Below, piece after piece: positions 19,427-28,546 of a DNA stretch of 64,000 nucleotides. Position 1 is the stretch's first letter. Every line of letters begins with the position of its first letter. The notes under the pieces were generated by a model. The model was given only the letters and a program-made list of their open reading frames with translations. It had not been told where the DNA came from and did no database searches. The DNA is from Iodobacter violaceini (GTDB lineage: Bacteria > Pseudomonadota > Gammaproteobacteria > Burkholderiales > Chitinibacteraceae). Where the stretch lies: the NCBI RefSeq assembly GCF_011601265.1, contig NZ_JAAOLX010000003.1, positions 62,001 to 126,000 on the forward strand, given 5' to 3'. Made by a program: the position numbers and the translations under genes.

Positions 19427-19762
19427 ATGTCTGTTATCTATCACGCCCACGTCTATTTTTTACCCGAACAAATCAGCGCCGCAGAAAAGCTGCACGGCCA
19501 GCTGCGTGCGGCATTAAGCGCGGATTGCTGGATGGGGGATTTAATCCACCGTGAGGTAGGGCCACATACCCGGCCAATGTTTGAAATTAACTTTGATGAA
19601 AGCTTGCTGAGCGAAGTACAAAGCCTGCTTGACGCCCGCCGTGGCGAGCTGCCCGTTCTGATCCACCCGGAGCTGAGCGACGATGTGGAAGCCCATACCA
19701 ATGGCGCAAGCTGGCTGGGCGAAGAACTCGCACTGAAAATCCATACGCTATCCAGAGGCTAA
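19427..19762 (+). CDS. DOPA 4,5-dioxygenase-family protein
   Basis: A 111-residue single-domain protein like the bacterial homologues of DOPA 4,5-dioxygenase. Family marks are YHAHVYF near residues 5-11 (metal-ligand His), GPHTRPMFEINF near 45-56 and ELPVLIHPEL near 73-82, which supply further His ligands. The bacterial members are small cytoplasmic proteins with little known physiology, so ring-cleaving activity is only possible here. The gene is convergent with lipA and shares a terminator with it. Confidence 0.82.
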   Translation: MSVIYHAHVYFLPEQISAAEKLHGQLRAALSADCWMGDLIHREVGPHTRPMFEINFDESLLSEVQSLLDARRGELPVLIHPELSDDVEAHTNGASWLGEELALKIHTLSRG

Positions 19763-19798
19763 ACCGAATATTCTGCGGCCCGAAGCAGAGGCAAAAAA

Positions 19799-19824
19799 AA
19801 CGCCACCTGCTCAGGTGGCGTTTT
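19799..19824. terminator. Bidirectional terminator between the DOPA-dioxygenase-like gene and lipA
   Basis: ACGCCACCTG and CAGGTGGCGT-type arms form a perfect stem with a 2-4 base loop, flanked by AAAAAAAA on the left and TTTT on the right. It can serve both convergent genes. Confidence 0.9.
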
Positions 19825-19838
19825 GTCTGGGGCGGGGA

Positions 19839-20855
19839 TTAAACCCCGGCGCCATGCGCTTGTTCATCTGCATGGTAGCTCGATCGCACCATGGCGCCTA
19901 CGGCAGCGTGTTTAAAGCCAATCTCGTAAGCGAGTTTTTCAAAGGCTTTAAACTGATCCGGGTGCACATAACGCAGCACCGGCAGGTGGCCGGTGGCGGT
20001 AGGTTGCAGGTATTGGCCGATGGTGATCATGTCTACATCGTGGGCACGTAAATCGTGCATTACCTGGATCACTTCTTCATCGGTTTCGCCAAGGCCCACC
20101 ATAATGCCGGATTTAGTCCGCACATCAGGGTACATGGCTTTAAAGCGCTTCAACAGATCCAGAGAGTGCTGGTAATCGGAACCGGGACGCGCTTGTTTAT
20201 ACAGGCGCGGTGCGGTTTCCAGATTGTGGTTTAAGACATCAGGCAGCGCCTGTTTGAAAAGATCCAGAGCAATATCCAGACGGCCACGGAAATCCGGCAC
20301 CAGTACTTCTACTTGGGTATTCGGTGATTGAAGGCGGGATTGTGTAATGCAATCCACAAAGTGCTGTGCGCCACCATCACGTAAATCATCGCGATCTACC
20401 GAGGTAATCACCACGTATTTAAGCTTGAGTGCGGCAATGGTTTCACCCAGATGGATAGGCTCTTGCGCATCCAGCGGATTGGGGCGGCCATGGCCTACAT
20501 CGCAAAACGGGCAACGACGGGTGCAGATGTCACCCATGATCATAAAGGTAGCTGTGCCCTTACCGAAGCATTCGCCAATATTAGGACAGGCGGCTTCTTC
20601 ACACACGGTGTGCAGCTTCTGGCTGCGCAGGATTTGCTTGATTTCACCAAAGCGGCCATTTAAAGATGGCGCTTGTACGCGAATCCAATCCGGCTTTTTG
20701 ATGCGCTCATCCAGCTGCACAATCTTAATCGGGATGCGAGCTGTTTTGGCTTCGCCTTTGAGCTTTACGCCCACTTCTTTCGATGGCTGTTTAGTGTCTT
20801 GAGTCATGGCTGATCGCTGGCTGAGTAAGGTAGAGGCATTTGAAAAAAGCGGCAT
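19839..20855 (-). CDS. lipA: Lipoyl synthase LipA
   Basis: Radical SAM enzyme that inserts two sulphurs into octanoyl groups on E2 and H proteins. It has the radical SAM cluster motif in [10 protein letters not shown], the auxiliary cluster motif [13 protein letters not shown] upstream of it, and the C-terminal RSSYHA whose Ser ligates the auxiliary cluster in this family. The start is ATG 20855, just after the lipB stop; an internal ATG at 20807 would give 322 residues, closer to the 321 of E. coli LipA, and cannot be excluded. Last gene of the dacC-dat-ybeD-lipB-lipA run. Confidence 0.96.
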   Translation of the reverse strand: MPLFSNASTLLSQRSAMTQDTKQPSKEVGVKLKGEAKTARIPIKIVQLDERIKKPDWIRVQAPSLNGRFGEIKQILRSQKLHTVCEEAACPNIGECFGKGTATFMIMGDICTRRCPFCDVGHGRPNPLDAQEPIHLGETIAALKLKYVVITSVDRDDLRDGGAQHFVDCITQSRLQSPNTQVEVLVPDFRGRLDIALDLFKQALPDVLNHNLETAPRLYKQARPGSDYQHSLDLLKRFKAMYPDVRTKSGIMVGLGETDEEVIQVMHDLRAHDVDMITIGQYLQPTATGHLPVLRYVHPDQFKAFEKLAYEIGFKHAAVGAMVRSSYHADEQAHGAGV

Positions 20856-20870
20856 CACTTCGCCACATTT

Positions 20871-21521
20871 TTAAAGCGCTAATACCCCTACATCGTTTAA
20901 GGATTTGATCTGGAAGGCTATTTTTTCGGCAAGTTTACCGGCAATTGCGGCCGATGTCGCATCACTGGCGAAATCACTGAGCTGAGTGACCCGCATACCG
21001 GCGTAGCCACAGGGATTAATCCAGTCAAATGGCGTTAAATCCATATTCACATTCAGAGCTAAACCGTGATAACTGCAGCCCTTGCGAATCCGTAACCCAA
21101 GAGAAGCAATTTTTGCTTCGCCCAGCTCCGGGTTTACATACACGCCGGGGGCATCCACTTTGCCGTAAGCAGTGACACCAAAATCAGCAAGGATATCAAT
21201 AACAGACTGCTCTAGTTTTCTGACCAGCTCGCGCACACCCAAGCCATTGCGGCGTAAATCCAGCAGCACATAGGCCACAACCTGGCCCGGGCCGTGGTAA
21301 GTAACCTGCCCGCCCCGGTCGATTTGCACTACAGGGATACTGGTGGCGGCAATCAGATGCTCAGGCTTGCCCGCCTGACCCTGGGTGTAAACCGGAGGAT
21401 GCTCCACCAGCCAGATTTCATCGGCAGTATCAGCGTCGCGGCTCTCGGTGAATGCCTGCATAGCCCGCCATGTTGGCTCGTATTCAAGCATACCCAGCTG
21501 TTTAATAATGAGTTCAGGCAC
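20871..21521 (-). CDS. lipB: Octanoyltransferase LipB
   Basis: Moves octanoyl from acyl carrier protein to the lipoyl domains that LipA then modifies. The 216 residues show [20 protein letters not shown] (about 69-88) with the conserved His, KVDAPGVYV, and the lysine region [20 protein letters not shown] near 133-152. The start is GTG 21521, directly after the TGA of ybeD (TGAGTG), which suggests translational coupling. The lipA gene follows after 15 bases. Confidence 0.96.
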   Translation of the reverse strand: MPELIIKQLGMLEYEPTWRAMQAFTESRDADTADEIWLVEHPPVYTQGQAGKPEHLIAATSIPVVQIDRGGQVTYHGPGQVVAYVLLDLRRNGLGVRELVRKLEQSVIDILADFGVTAYGKVDAPGVYVNPELGEAKIASLGLRIRKGCSYHGLALNVNMDLTPFDWINPCGYAGMRVTQLSDFASDATSAAIAGKLAEKIAFQIKSLNDVGVLAL

Positions 21522-21809
21522 TCACATCACCATCTTCACGAGCGGATGGGCGCGTAAAGCGGAATCGAGCGCATTCACTTCGTCAGCGGATTGGTAAGTA
21601 GCCGATAAGGTCACCGAAATAAAGCTGCCGCCACTGCTGGTGCGAACGGAAATCCATTCTTCTTTAAACTCAGTGATATGTAATACCGCCAGCTCTTTCA
21701 CTGCGGCATGAAACTCATCATGCGGCACATCTTTATGGCTGATCGCCTTCATTGGCAACTCGGCCGGAAACTCAACTAAATCGGCCAGATTAGGCGCGTC
21801 TTGACTCAT
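21522..21809 (-). CDS. ybeD: YbeD-family (DUF493) protein
   Basis: A 95-residue protein of the YbeD/UPF0250 family, usually found between dacA-type and lipB genes as here. Family marks: LVEFPAELPMKAISHK near residues 11-26 and SGGSFISVTLSATYQS near 58-73. Small ferredoxin-like fold, no known catalytic site; its function is not established, though the constant neighbourhood suggests a link to lipoate or cell-wall metabolism. Its stop abuts the lipB GTG start. Confidence 0.9.
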   Translation of the reverse strand: MSQDAPNLADLVEFPAELPMKAISHKDVPHDEFHAAVKELAVLHITEFKEEWISVRTSSGGSFISVTLSATYQSADEVNALDSALRAHPLVKMVM

Positions 21810-21823
21810 TATTGATACCTTTT

Positions 21824-22699
21824 TTACTCTGCACCGAGGCGCATTGCCCCGTTTTTAAATACTTGAAAATAGCCATACATGGCTTGATACAGCGGCCCCG
21901 GCTTACCCGATCCAACGATTTGACCATCCAGGCTCACCACGGCCAGCACCTCTTTGGAAGAGGAGGTCAACCAGATTTCATCGGACTGCCTGACCGTTGC
22001 CTCACTAATCGGGCGAATCTCAAGCGGCATATTATGCTGTCTGGCCAGCTCTATTACCAAGTCATAAGTAATGCCTGTCAGCATTAAATGGCTGGGAGGC
22101 GGGGCAAGTAACACGCCCTCTTTCACGACTAAGATGTTGCTGGATGCACCTTCTATCAAGAGGCCATCCCTAAAAAGAATGGTTTCGGCCACGCCAGCAT
22201 CCACAGCCTGCTGCTTAAGTAAAACATTGGCCAGCAGTGAAATCGCCTTGATATTGCAGCGCTGCCAGCGAATATCGTCGCCCGACACCGCTGCCACACC
22301 ATTGGCAACCGCCTCGCTGGTGGGCGGTAATAATTCATCGGCAAACATAAAGACTGTCGGCTCGGTTACAGCCGGAAAAGCATGATTGCGCGGAAACGCA
22401 GGGCCACGGGTGATTTGTATATAAACGCTTTGGTCGCCAAAGCTTTGCTGATCAATCAGCTTTTGAATCAAACTGGCCCACTCTTCTGCCCCGTAAGGGT
22501 TGGGCATATTAATCGCCGCCAAACTGCCTGCCAAGCGGCGCAGATGTTCGGTCAGCCTTAAAGGGTGCCGGTTGTAAACGGGTATCGCTTCATAGATCCC
22601 ATCCCCAAACAAAAATCCGCGGTCTAAAACAGAAATCTGCAAATCGGCCAACGGCGCAAAACGGCCATTTAAAAAACCAACCAGGGCGGGGAAATCCAT
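21824..22699 (-). CDS. dat: Class IV aminotransferase, D-amino acid aminotransferase type
   Basis: PLP enzyme of fold type IV, probably making D-glutamate or D-alanine for peptidoglycan. The 291 residues include VLDRGFLFGDGIYEAIPVYN near 24-43 and the lysine/PLP region IKAISLLANVLLKQQA with ETILFRDGLLIEGASSN near 170-190. The Dat assignment rests on similarity of the N-terminal block and on the position between a D,D-carboxypeptidase and ybeD; a branched-chain or aminodeoxychorismate lyase role is the alternative. The start is ATG 22699 with GGAG eight bases upstream; the longer frame to 22759 lacks support. Confidence 0.85.
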   Translation of the reverse strand: MDFPALVGFLNGRFAPLADLQISVLDRGFLFGDGIYEAIPVYNRHPLRLTEHLRRLAGSLAAINMPNPYGAEEWASLIQKLIDQQSFGDQSVYIQITRGPAFPRNHAFPAVTEPTVFMFADELLPPTSEAVANGVAAVSGDDIRWQRCNIKAISLLANVLLKQQAVDAGVAETILFRDGLLIEGASSNILVVKEGVLLAPPPSHLMLTGITYDLVIELARQHNMPLEIRPISEATVRQSDEIWLTSSSKEVLAVVSLDGQIVGSGKPGPLYQAMYGYFQVFKNGAMRLGAE

Positions 22700-22729
22700 A
22701 AAGTATCTCCAAAAAAAACTTAAAAAGTT

Positions 22730-22890
22730 CTGTAAACACCGGGGGCACACAGAACACAAAGAACGGAAAGAAACCTTTTATGAGTAGGGCAGCAGATTAT
22801 ATTTAGCTGCGTATTCAGTTTTCTCATTCTTACACTTGGTTTACCTCTGTGCGCTTTGTGTTCTCCCCATACTCTGTGTCTGCAGATCTT
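22730..22890. repeat. Imperfect inverted-repeat element between dacC and dat
   Basis: AGAACACAAAG (22751-22761) faces CTTTGTGTTCT (22853-22863), and the flanks continue the palindrome with mismatches (CTGTAAACAC facing GTGTCTGCAG; AAACC facing GGTTTA). The GAACACAAAG and CTCTGTG phrases resemble the inside of the element at 6419-6576. No coding capacity. Confidence 0.6.
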
Positions 22891-22895
22891 TTAAA

Positions 22896-24041
22896 TCAGC
22901 CAAAAATCGATTTAAACCACATACGGATTGAATCCCATGCGCGGCCAAAGATATTGGCTTCTGGTACTTCTTCCAAAGCCACTACCGGTAATTCCACCAG
23001 CTGCTTATCGTTTAAGCTGACCGTTAATTTACCTACATTCTGGCCCACTTTAATCGGGGCAATCAGTGGCTGGGTGCTGGTAAAAGCCATTTTCAGGTTT
23101 TTAGCGTCACCACGGCCCACGGTAATATAGCGGTCTTCCAAAAAGCCCACGTTTACCTTATCTGATTTGCCTTTCCAAACTGCTACATTGGATACCGCTT
23201 GTTTGGCCGCATAAAGGCGCGGGGTTTCCTGGAACTGAATACCCCAGTTCAGTAATTTGCTTGATTCACTTGCACGAACTTCATCGCTGGCCGTACCCAC
23301 AACAACCGAAATCAAACGGCGGCCATCGCGCTTGGTTGAAGCAACCAGGTTATATCCGGCGCTGGCGGTGTGGCCGGTTTTCATACCGTCTACAAATGGA
23401 TCGCGGTAAAGCAGCAGATTGCGGTTAGGCTGTTTGATATTGTTGTAAGCGAATTCTTTCATCGAGTAGATGGGATAAAACTCGGGGAAATCATGAATGA
23501 TGGCAGTGGCAAGCTTGGCTAAATCGCCCACAGTCATATAGTGATCAGGATCAGGAAGGCCGGTGCTGTTTTTGAAGTTAGTGCCATTCATGCCAAGGCG
23601 CTTGGCTTCTTTGGTCATCAGCTGAGCAAATACTTCTTCGCTGCCGGCAATGGCTTCGGCCAGCGTCACGCAGGCATCGTTACCACTTTGTACAATCATG
23701 CCCTTGATGAGGTTATCTACCGTCACGGGCGTTTTAGGATCAAGAAACATGCGCGAGCCTTCGGTGCGCCAGCCTTTATCTGAAACGGTGAGCTGCTGAT
23801 CCAGCTTTAACTTGCCTTCTTTCACAAATTTAAAAGTGAGATAAGCCGTCATCAGCTTGGTTAAAGAAGCGGGCTCTACACGCATCTCCGGATCACGGCC
23901 GGCAAGTTGAATGCCGCTTTGATAATCAGTGAGTAAATAAGCCTTTGCAGCAATATCCGGCACTGGCGGTACAAAAGCCTGTGCAGAGGTCGCAATTAAA
24001 AGGGAAAAAATAAGAGCGGGGGTAGCAAGACGGGTGATCAT
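22896..24041 (-). CDS. dacC: D-alanyl-D-alanine carboxypeptidase (PBP5/6 type)
   Basis: Periplasmic enzyme that trims the last D-Ala from peptidoglycan stem peptides. Signal peptide MITRLATPALIFSLLIATSA with cleavage after AQA; then the three penicillin-binding motifs: SLTK (S-x-x-K), SGN in IVQSGNDACV, and KTG in DGMKTGHTA. The C-terminus (MWFKSIFG) is an amphipathic helix that tethers PBP5/6 proteins to the inner membrane. Start ATG 24041 begins exactly at the signal peptide; the longer frame to 24113 is not needed. First gene of a run with dat, ybeD, lipB and lipA. Whether it is dacA or dacC cannot be settled. Confidence 0.93.
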   Translation of the reverse strand: MITRLATPALIFSLLIATSAQAFVPPVPDIAAKAYLLTDYQSGIQLAGRDPEMRVEPASLTKLMTAYLTFKFVKEGKLKLDQQLTVSDKGWRTEGSRMFLDPKTPVTVDNLIKGMIVQSGNDACVTLAEAIAGSEEVFAQLMTKEAKRLGMNGTNFKNSTGLPDPDHYMTVGDLAKLATAIIHDFPEFYPIYSMKEFAYNNIKQPNRNLLLYRDPFVDGMKTGHTASAGYNLVASTKRDGRRLISVVVGTASDEVRASESSKLLNWGIQFQETPRLYAAKQAVSNVAVWKGKSDKVNVGFLEDRYITVGRGDAKNLKMAFTSTQPLIAPIKVGQNVGKLTVSLNDKQLVELPVVALEEVPEANIFGRAWDSIRMWFKSIFG

Positions 24042-24219
24042 GGCAGGCAGTGTGTGAGGGCTTAGAAAAATACGATTATAAAGGCAAGCAGCGGCGGATA
24101 TCGCCAAACTCACAGATAATAAGCATTATCTTTAGGGTAATAATTTGCCAATATTTGTACTGGTCATTACAGAGGCATGAAATCAGCGCGATTTCATGCC
24201 TTAATCAGGATTAAACGGG

Positions 24220-25047
24220 TTAAAGATTAAACTCCCCTCCGCCCAATTCCACCACCCTGCCCCCCACTTCTGCCCGGCCATCCTCTCTGATACTTAAACG
24301 CAGATGCGCAAGACGCCCCGCTTTGTGGCCCTGAATCATGGTTGCGGCAAAAGGCAGACCCACGCCTTGCCTGAGTAAATAAGCACCTAAATTAGCGCAG
24401 GCCGAGCCGGTGCCGTTGTCTTCCACAATCTGCCCGTGCTGCGACCAAAAATAGCGCGCGATAATCTCACCATCCTGCCAGGCCCATACCAGCGTGCCAT
24501 CCCGCTTGCGCCCCAGCAGCACCACATCACGAAACAAATGCGGTGCAGGCTGGCAAGCCAGCACATCAGCCGCAGTTGCCAGAGGAATAATCAACTGCTC
24601 TGTGCCACTGTCCACGCATAAAGCATCCCCTGCAAAAGCACTTAAAGGCAGGCCCAGTGCCGGAGCCAGACTGGCCGCTGGCGGGCCTTCCCGGTATAAA
24701 GCCGTATTTGCCGTGAGTGTGGCAACATCACCATCAAAGCGCACCGGAATCACGCCCGCTTTAAGCTCTAAACTCACCTCATCACGATCACCCCGGATCA
24801 CCGCTGCAGTGCCAAGGCTGGGGTGGCCGGCAAAAGGCATTTCGTTGACAGGCGTAAATATTCTGACCTTTGCACTGGCCACGGCGGAGGGAAAGACAAA
24901 GGTGGTTTCGGATAAATTAAGCTGAGCCGCCAATAATTGCATGGTCTGCTCATCAAGCCCTCGGGCATCGGTAAACACCGCCAGAGGATTACCTGCAAAA
25001 ATATTTTCGGCAAACACATTCACAAGACGGTATGAATAAGTAGGCAT
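24220..25047 (-). CDS. PhzF-family epimerase/isomerase
   Basis: A 275-residue protein of the PhzF/diaminopimelate-epimerase-like fold. It has the usual N-terminus (LVNVFAENIFAGNPLAVFTD), the conserved Glu in LNLSETTFVFP (about residues 44-54), PFAGHPSLGTAAV near 71-83, and the second half motif VEDNGTGSACANLGAYLL near 209-226. In PhzF the Glu acts as the proton carrier. No other phenazine genes are present, so the natural substrate is unknown; most such genomic homologues are orphan isomerases. Confidence 0.88.
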   Translation of the reverse strand: MPTYSYRLVNVFAENIFAGNPLAVFTDARGLDEQTMQLLAAQLNLSETTFVFPSAVASAKVRIFTPVNEMPFAGHPSLGTAAVIRGDRDEVSLELKAGVIPVRFDGDVATLTANTALYREGPPAASLAPALGLPLSAFAGDALCVDSGTEQLIIPLATAADVLACQPAPHLFRDVVLLGRKRDGTLVWAWQDGEIIARYFWSQHGQIVEDNGTGSACANLGAYLLRQGVGLPFAATMIQGHKAGRLAHLRLSIREDGRAEVGGRVVELGGGEFNL

Positions 25048-25192
25048 GATGCACAGCTCTCAGGATGTGAAATACGCTTAGCATCACCGATTGATGAGCA
25101 AAGCAGTAGCTACAGATTGCCCTTAAATTGATATAACAGAAAAAAAATACACCGCGAAAGTGAAAACTTTTGCCAGAGTATTCATAGCGCGT

Positions 25193-25220
25193 CTGACATC
25201 GCTGCCAAGGTCTGTATAAT
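25193..25220 (+). promoter_or_regulatory. Sigma-70 promoter upstream of pcnB
   Basis: CTGACA (25193-25198) and TATAAT (25215-25220) with 16 bases between. It would give pcnB a leader of about 220 bases, which holds a short frame at 25338 and the tandem TGGTTCAAAAA repeat just before the pcnB start. Confidence 0.65.
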
Positions 25221-25447
25221 GCCGTCGATACGCGTAGTAGCATGCCGTGCTCAGGCGGCTCGCAGAAAAATTACAAGACAAAGTACAGATTTTGCCGGGT
25301 TTGCAGCGCCAATAAAGAGTTATTGGTTAATAACACGATGAAATATGGGCTGGTCAGGTGATTTTACAGCCAGCTGATACTAAGCCCGACAGGCTGCCAG
25401 GAGCTCTCCGCACTTCGCACTTACTTGGTTCAAAAACTGGTTCAAAA

Positions 25448-26758
25448 ATGATTCGCAAATTGATCGGCAAAGTTTTACGCCGCCCAGGCAAACGTGTGCT
25501 GCACGCCAAACACTACGGCATCCGCCGGGAACAACTTCATTCTGGCGCACTTAAAGTGTGTGACCGCCTGCAAGATGCGGGCTTTGAAGCCTACATCGTC
25601 GGTGGCGCTGTACGAGATTTAATGCTGGATAAATCGCCCAAAGATTTTGATGTGGCCACCAGCGCCACACCAGAACAAGTACGGCATGTGTTCCACCGCT
25701 CGCGCATTATTGGCCGCCGCTTTCGTATTGTGCATGTGCCCTTTGGTGAAGAAATCATCGAAGTCACCACCTTCCGTGGCGCCAGTGAAGCCCCGACTGA
25801 CGCCAGTGGCCGCATCCTGCGCGACAATGCCTATGGCGATATTGAAGAAGATGCTTCCCGCCGTGATTTCACCGTCAACGCGCTGTACTACAACCCGCGC
25901 ACTGAAGAAATCCTGGATTTCCATCATGGCGTGGCCGATCTGGAAAACAAACGCCTAACCATTATTGGCGATCCGGATGTACGCTACCGCGAAGACCCGG
26001 TGCGTATGCTGCGTGCTATTCGTCTTTCGGCCAAGCTGGGCCTCTCCATTGCGCCTGCCACCAAAACACCGATTCTGATTCACGCCAAGCTTCTGGAAAA
26101 CATCCCTTCAGCGCGTTTATTTGATGAAATGATGAAGCTGCTTTTATCAGGCAGTGCATGGGCGTGTTTGATGTCCCTGCGCGAAAATGGCCTGCATAAG
26201 CTGCTGTTTCCGCTTTTGGAAAAACAACTCTCCAAGCCCGATACCACGGCCTTTTTGCGCAAAGCGCTGGAAAGCACCGATCTGCGGATTAACGAAGATA
26301 AACCTGTTTCTGCCGGTTATATTTTTGCAGCCCTGCTCTGGCATGAAGTAGAAGCCGACTGGATTAAGCGCCAGGCTGCAGGTGAATACCCTGTGCCCGC
26401 TCTGGTTGAAGCCATGAATACGGTAGAGAGCAAGGTGCAAAAGCGCATGGCGATTCCAAATCGCTATGGCGCGGCCATGAAAGAAATCTGGTTATTGCAG
26501 CCCCGCTTTGAACAGCGTGTGGGCACCCGCCCATGGCGCTTAATGGAGCAGCAACGCTTTCGCGCCGCTTATGACTTTTTAATCCTGCGTGCGGAATGCG
26601 GCATGGTTGAAAAATCGCTGGGTGATTGGTGGACACGTTTTCAGAATGCCGACGAAGACGCTCGTATGGCCCTGATGGCTGCCGCTGCAGACAATGGCAA
26701 GCCTAACCCGCAAGCTAAAAAACGCCGCCGCCGCAAACCCGGCCCGAAGGGCGAATAA
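25448..26758 (+). CDS. pcnB: Poly(A) polymerase I PcnB
   Basis: Adds 3' poly(A) tails that mark RNA for decay. The nucleotidyltransferase head has AYIVGGAVRDLMLDKSPKDF and DVATSATPEQV, with the GG and D-x-D residues of the class II family, then DASRRDFTVNALYYNP and REDPVRMLRAIRLSAKLGL. The C-terminus is strongly basic (KKRRRRKPGPKGE), as in PcnB and unlike CCA-adding enzymes. The start ATG 25448 gives MIRKLIGKVLRRP; a GTG 30 codons earlier is less convincing. It precedes folK and panBC in the same orientation, a grouping common in proteobacteria, although an inverted-repeat element sits between pcnB and folK. Confidence 0.95.
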   Translation: MIRKLIGKVLRRPGKRVLHAKHYGIRREQLHSGALKVCDRLQDAGFEAYIVGGAVRDLMLDKSPKDFDVATSATPEQVRHVFHRSRIIGRRFRIVHVPFGEEIIEVTTFRGASEAPTDASGRILRDNAYGDIEEDASRRDFTVNALYYNPRTEEILDFHHGVADLENKRLTIIGDPDVRYREDPVRMLRAIRLSAKLGLSIAPATKTPILIHAKLLENIPSARLFDEMMKLLLSGSAWACLMSLRENGLHKLLFPLLEKQLSKPDTTAFLRKALESTDLRINEDKPVSAGYIFAALLWHEVEADWIKRQAAGEYPVPALVEAMNTVESKVQKRMAIPNRYGAAMKEIWLLQPRFEQRVGTRPWRLMEQQRFRAAYDFLILRAECGMVEKSLGDWWTRFQNADEDARMALMAAAADNGKPNPQAKKRRRRKPGPKGE

Positions 26759-26765
26759 GTTAAGT

Positions 26766-26962
26766 AAAACCCAAACCTTGAGCAGCACTTTAAGCACACA
26801 GACAGCAACGCCAGTAAAAAACGCGCTTTTTGTTGTCTTATCAAGCGCAGCGTCTTACAGACAAGCCATCGTGCAGGGTATTGAATTTAGCCTTGATAAT
26901 GGCCATGTATTCTGCTTTTAGACGCAGTGTTTTGTGGCTGCCGGTCTCAAGTTTTGGGTTTC
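26766..26962. repeat. Inverted-repeat element between pcnB and folK
   Basis: Ends 26767-26782 and 26946-26961 are inverted repeats matching at 15 of 16 positions (AAACCCAAACCTTGAG against CTCAAGTTTTGGGTTT). Both the TIR sequence and its placement between co-oriented operon genes match the 6419-6576 element; the interiors differ. No gene is seen inside. Confidence 0.65.
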
Positions 26963-26982
26963 TGTTTTTTTAGCGGTATGCA

Positions 26983-27483
26983 ATGGATTCCCCAATGAGT
27001 ACGGTCGCTTTTATTGCGCTGGGTGCCAATTTGGGCCAGCCTGTTTTGCAATTGCAACACGCTTTAAATTTGCTCGCTAAACTGCCAAACAGCCAGTTAC
27101 TGCAGCAATCGGGCTTTTACAGCAGCAGTGCCATCGGCTACACCGATCAGCCCGATTTTATCAATGCCGTTGCCAGGCTGGAAACCTCGCTCAGCGCAGC
27201 AGCCTTGCTGCAAGCCATGCTGGCCATCGAGGCCGAATGCGGAAGGCAGCGTACTTTTCAGGATGCGCCCCGCACCCTGGATTTAGATCTGCTGCTGTAT
27301 GGCGATGAGCAGATCCGGCAAGATCATTTGATTGTGCCGCACCCGCGTATGCATCAAAGGGCGTTTGTACTCCGGCCCCTTACCGAAATTGCCCCCGAAG
27401 TGATTATTCCAGGCCTTGGTGCCGCCAAAGATTTTCTGCCATCCGTAGCAGATCAGGCCTTAAGTGTTCTTGCCGCAGAGTAA
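26983..27483 (+). CDS. folK: 2-amino-4-hydroxy-6-hydroxymethyldihydropteridine pyrophosphokinase FolK
   Basis: Transfers pyrophosphate from ATP to the pterin precursor in folate synthesis. About 162-166 residues with family blocks: FIALGANLGQP near the start, ARLETSLSAAALLQAMLAIE near 65-84 and PRTLDLDLLLYGDEQI near 100-115 (the magnesium-binding Asp pair), then VPHPRMHQRAFVLRPLTEIA. Two possible ATGs exist (26983 and 26995); the second gives MSTVAFIALGANLG, closer to the family, and neither has a clear ribosome site. Follows pcnB as in many proteobacteria. Confidence 0.95.
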   Translation: MDSPMSTVAFIALGANLGQPVLQLQHALNLLAKLPNSQLLQQSGFYSSSAIGYTDQPDFINAVARLETSLSAAALLQAMLAIEAECGRQRTFQDAPRTLDLDLLLYGDEQIRQDHLIVPHPRMHQRAFVLRPLTEIAPEVIIPGLGAAKDFLPSVADQALSVLAAE

Positions 27484-27685
27484 AAACCTGAGCGCCAGCA
27501 GATTTAAGCGCGCACTGCCGTCGCATGCTTGCCTGAAGAAAAACGCTGTTTTTTGAAAGAAAATGCATGGAATTTGACCCAATACTGCTTTTACGCAGCA
27601 GAACAGTCTTAAATCCGGCAGTCTCCTGATGTAGACTTGCTGCATTGCGTCACCAACGCCAAACTTCCATGGATTACCCATTACC

Positions 27686-28477
27686 ATGAAAACCACTGTT
27701 AGTACCTTGCAGAACATGAAGCAAGCCGGGCAAAAAATCACGATGCTCACTTGCTATGACGCCAGCTTTGCCAGCCTGCTGGATGATGCAGGAGTAGAAA
27801 TCCTGCTCGTTGGCGATTCCTTAGGCAACGTCATTCAAGGTCACACCTCCACCCTTCCCGTCAACCTTGCCGATATGGTTTACCACACGCGCTGTGTGGC
27901 CCGCGGCAGCAAAGATGCGCTTGTGCTGGCCGATCTTCCTTTTGGCAGCTATCAGGTTTCCCCGCAGCAAGCCTACGCCAGTGCCGCCGAGCTGATGGCA
28001 GCAGGCGCTGAAATGGTAAAGCTGGAAGGCGGCATGATTATGGCCGAGACAGTTGATTTCTTAGCTAACCGCGGCATTCCGGTCTGTACTCATATTGGCT
28101 TGCAACCGCAATCAGTGAATGTATATGGCGGCTATAAAGTTCAGGGAAAAAGCGAATTTGACGCCGAAGTGCTCAAACGCGACGCCCTTGCCCACCAGGC
28201 TGCAGGCGCGGCCCTTGTGCTGATGGAAATGGTGCCGGCTCATGTTGCAAAAGCCGTTACAGAAGCCCTTACCGTACCAACAATCGGTATTGGCGCAGGC
28301 GTAGATGTTGATGGCCAGGTCTTGGTTCTGCACGATATGCTGGCCGTTTACCCTGGCAAAAAAGCCCGCTTTGTTAAAAACTTTATGGCAGGCAGCCACA
28401 GCATTCAAGCCGCCGTTGAAGCCTATGTAAAAGCGGTGAAAGGCATGACTTTCCCCGCTGATGAACATAGCTTTTAA
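27686..28477 (+). CDS. panB: 3-methyl-2-oxobutanoate hydroxymethyltransferase PanB
   Basis: First step of the pantoate branch: adds a hydroxymethyl group from methylene-tetrahydrofolate to ketoisovalerate. 263 residues, normal length. Family blocks: [20 protein letters not shown] near 20-39, [14 protein letters not shown] near 40-53 with the metal-binding Asp, KLEGG near 112, and [20 protein letters not shown] near 195-214. It is followed by panC after 69 bases. With panD at 1.9 kb the window lacks only panE among the enzymes making pantothenate from ketoisovalerate and aspartate. Confidence 0.97.
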   Translation: MKTTVSTLQNMKQAGQKITMLTCYDASFASLLDDAGVEILLVGDSLGNVIQGHTSTLPVNLADMVYHTRCVARGSKDALVLADLPFGSYQVSPQQAYASAAELMAAGAEMVKLEGGMIMAETVDFLANRGIPVCTHIGLQPQSVNVYGGYKVQGKSEFDAEVLKRDALAHQAAGAALVLMEMVPAHVAKAVTEALTVPTIGIGAGVDVDGQVLVLHDMLAVYPGKKARFVKNFMAGSHSIQAAVEAYVKAVKGMTFPADEHSF

Positions 28478-28546
28478 GCCACTGTCTCTGCCGCCCGGGG
28501 CCGGTTTTACCCGCCTTGGGCGCTGTACTTTTAACTACGGTTATTT

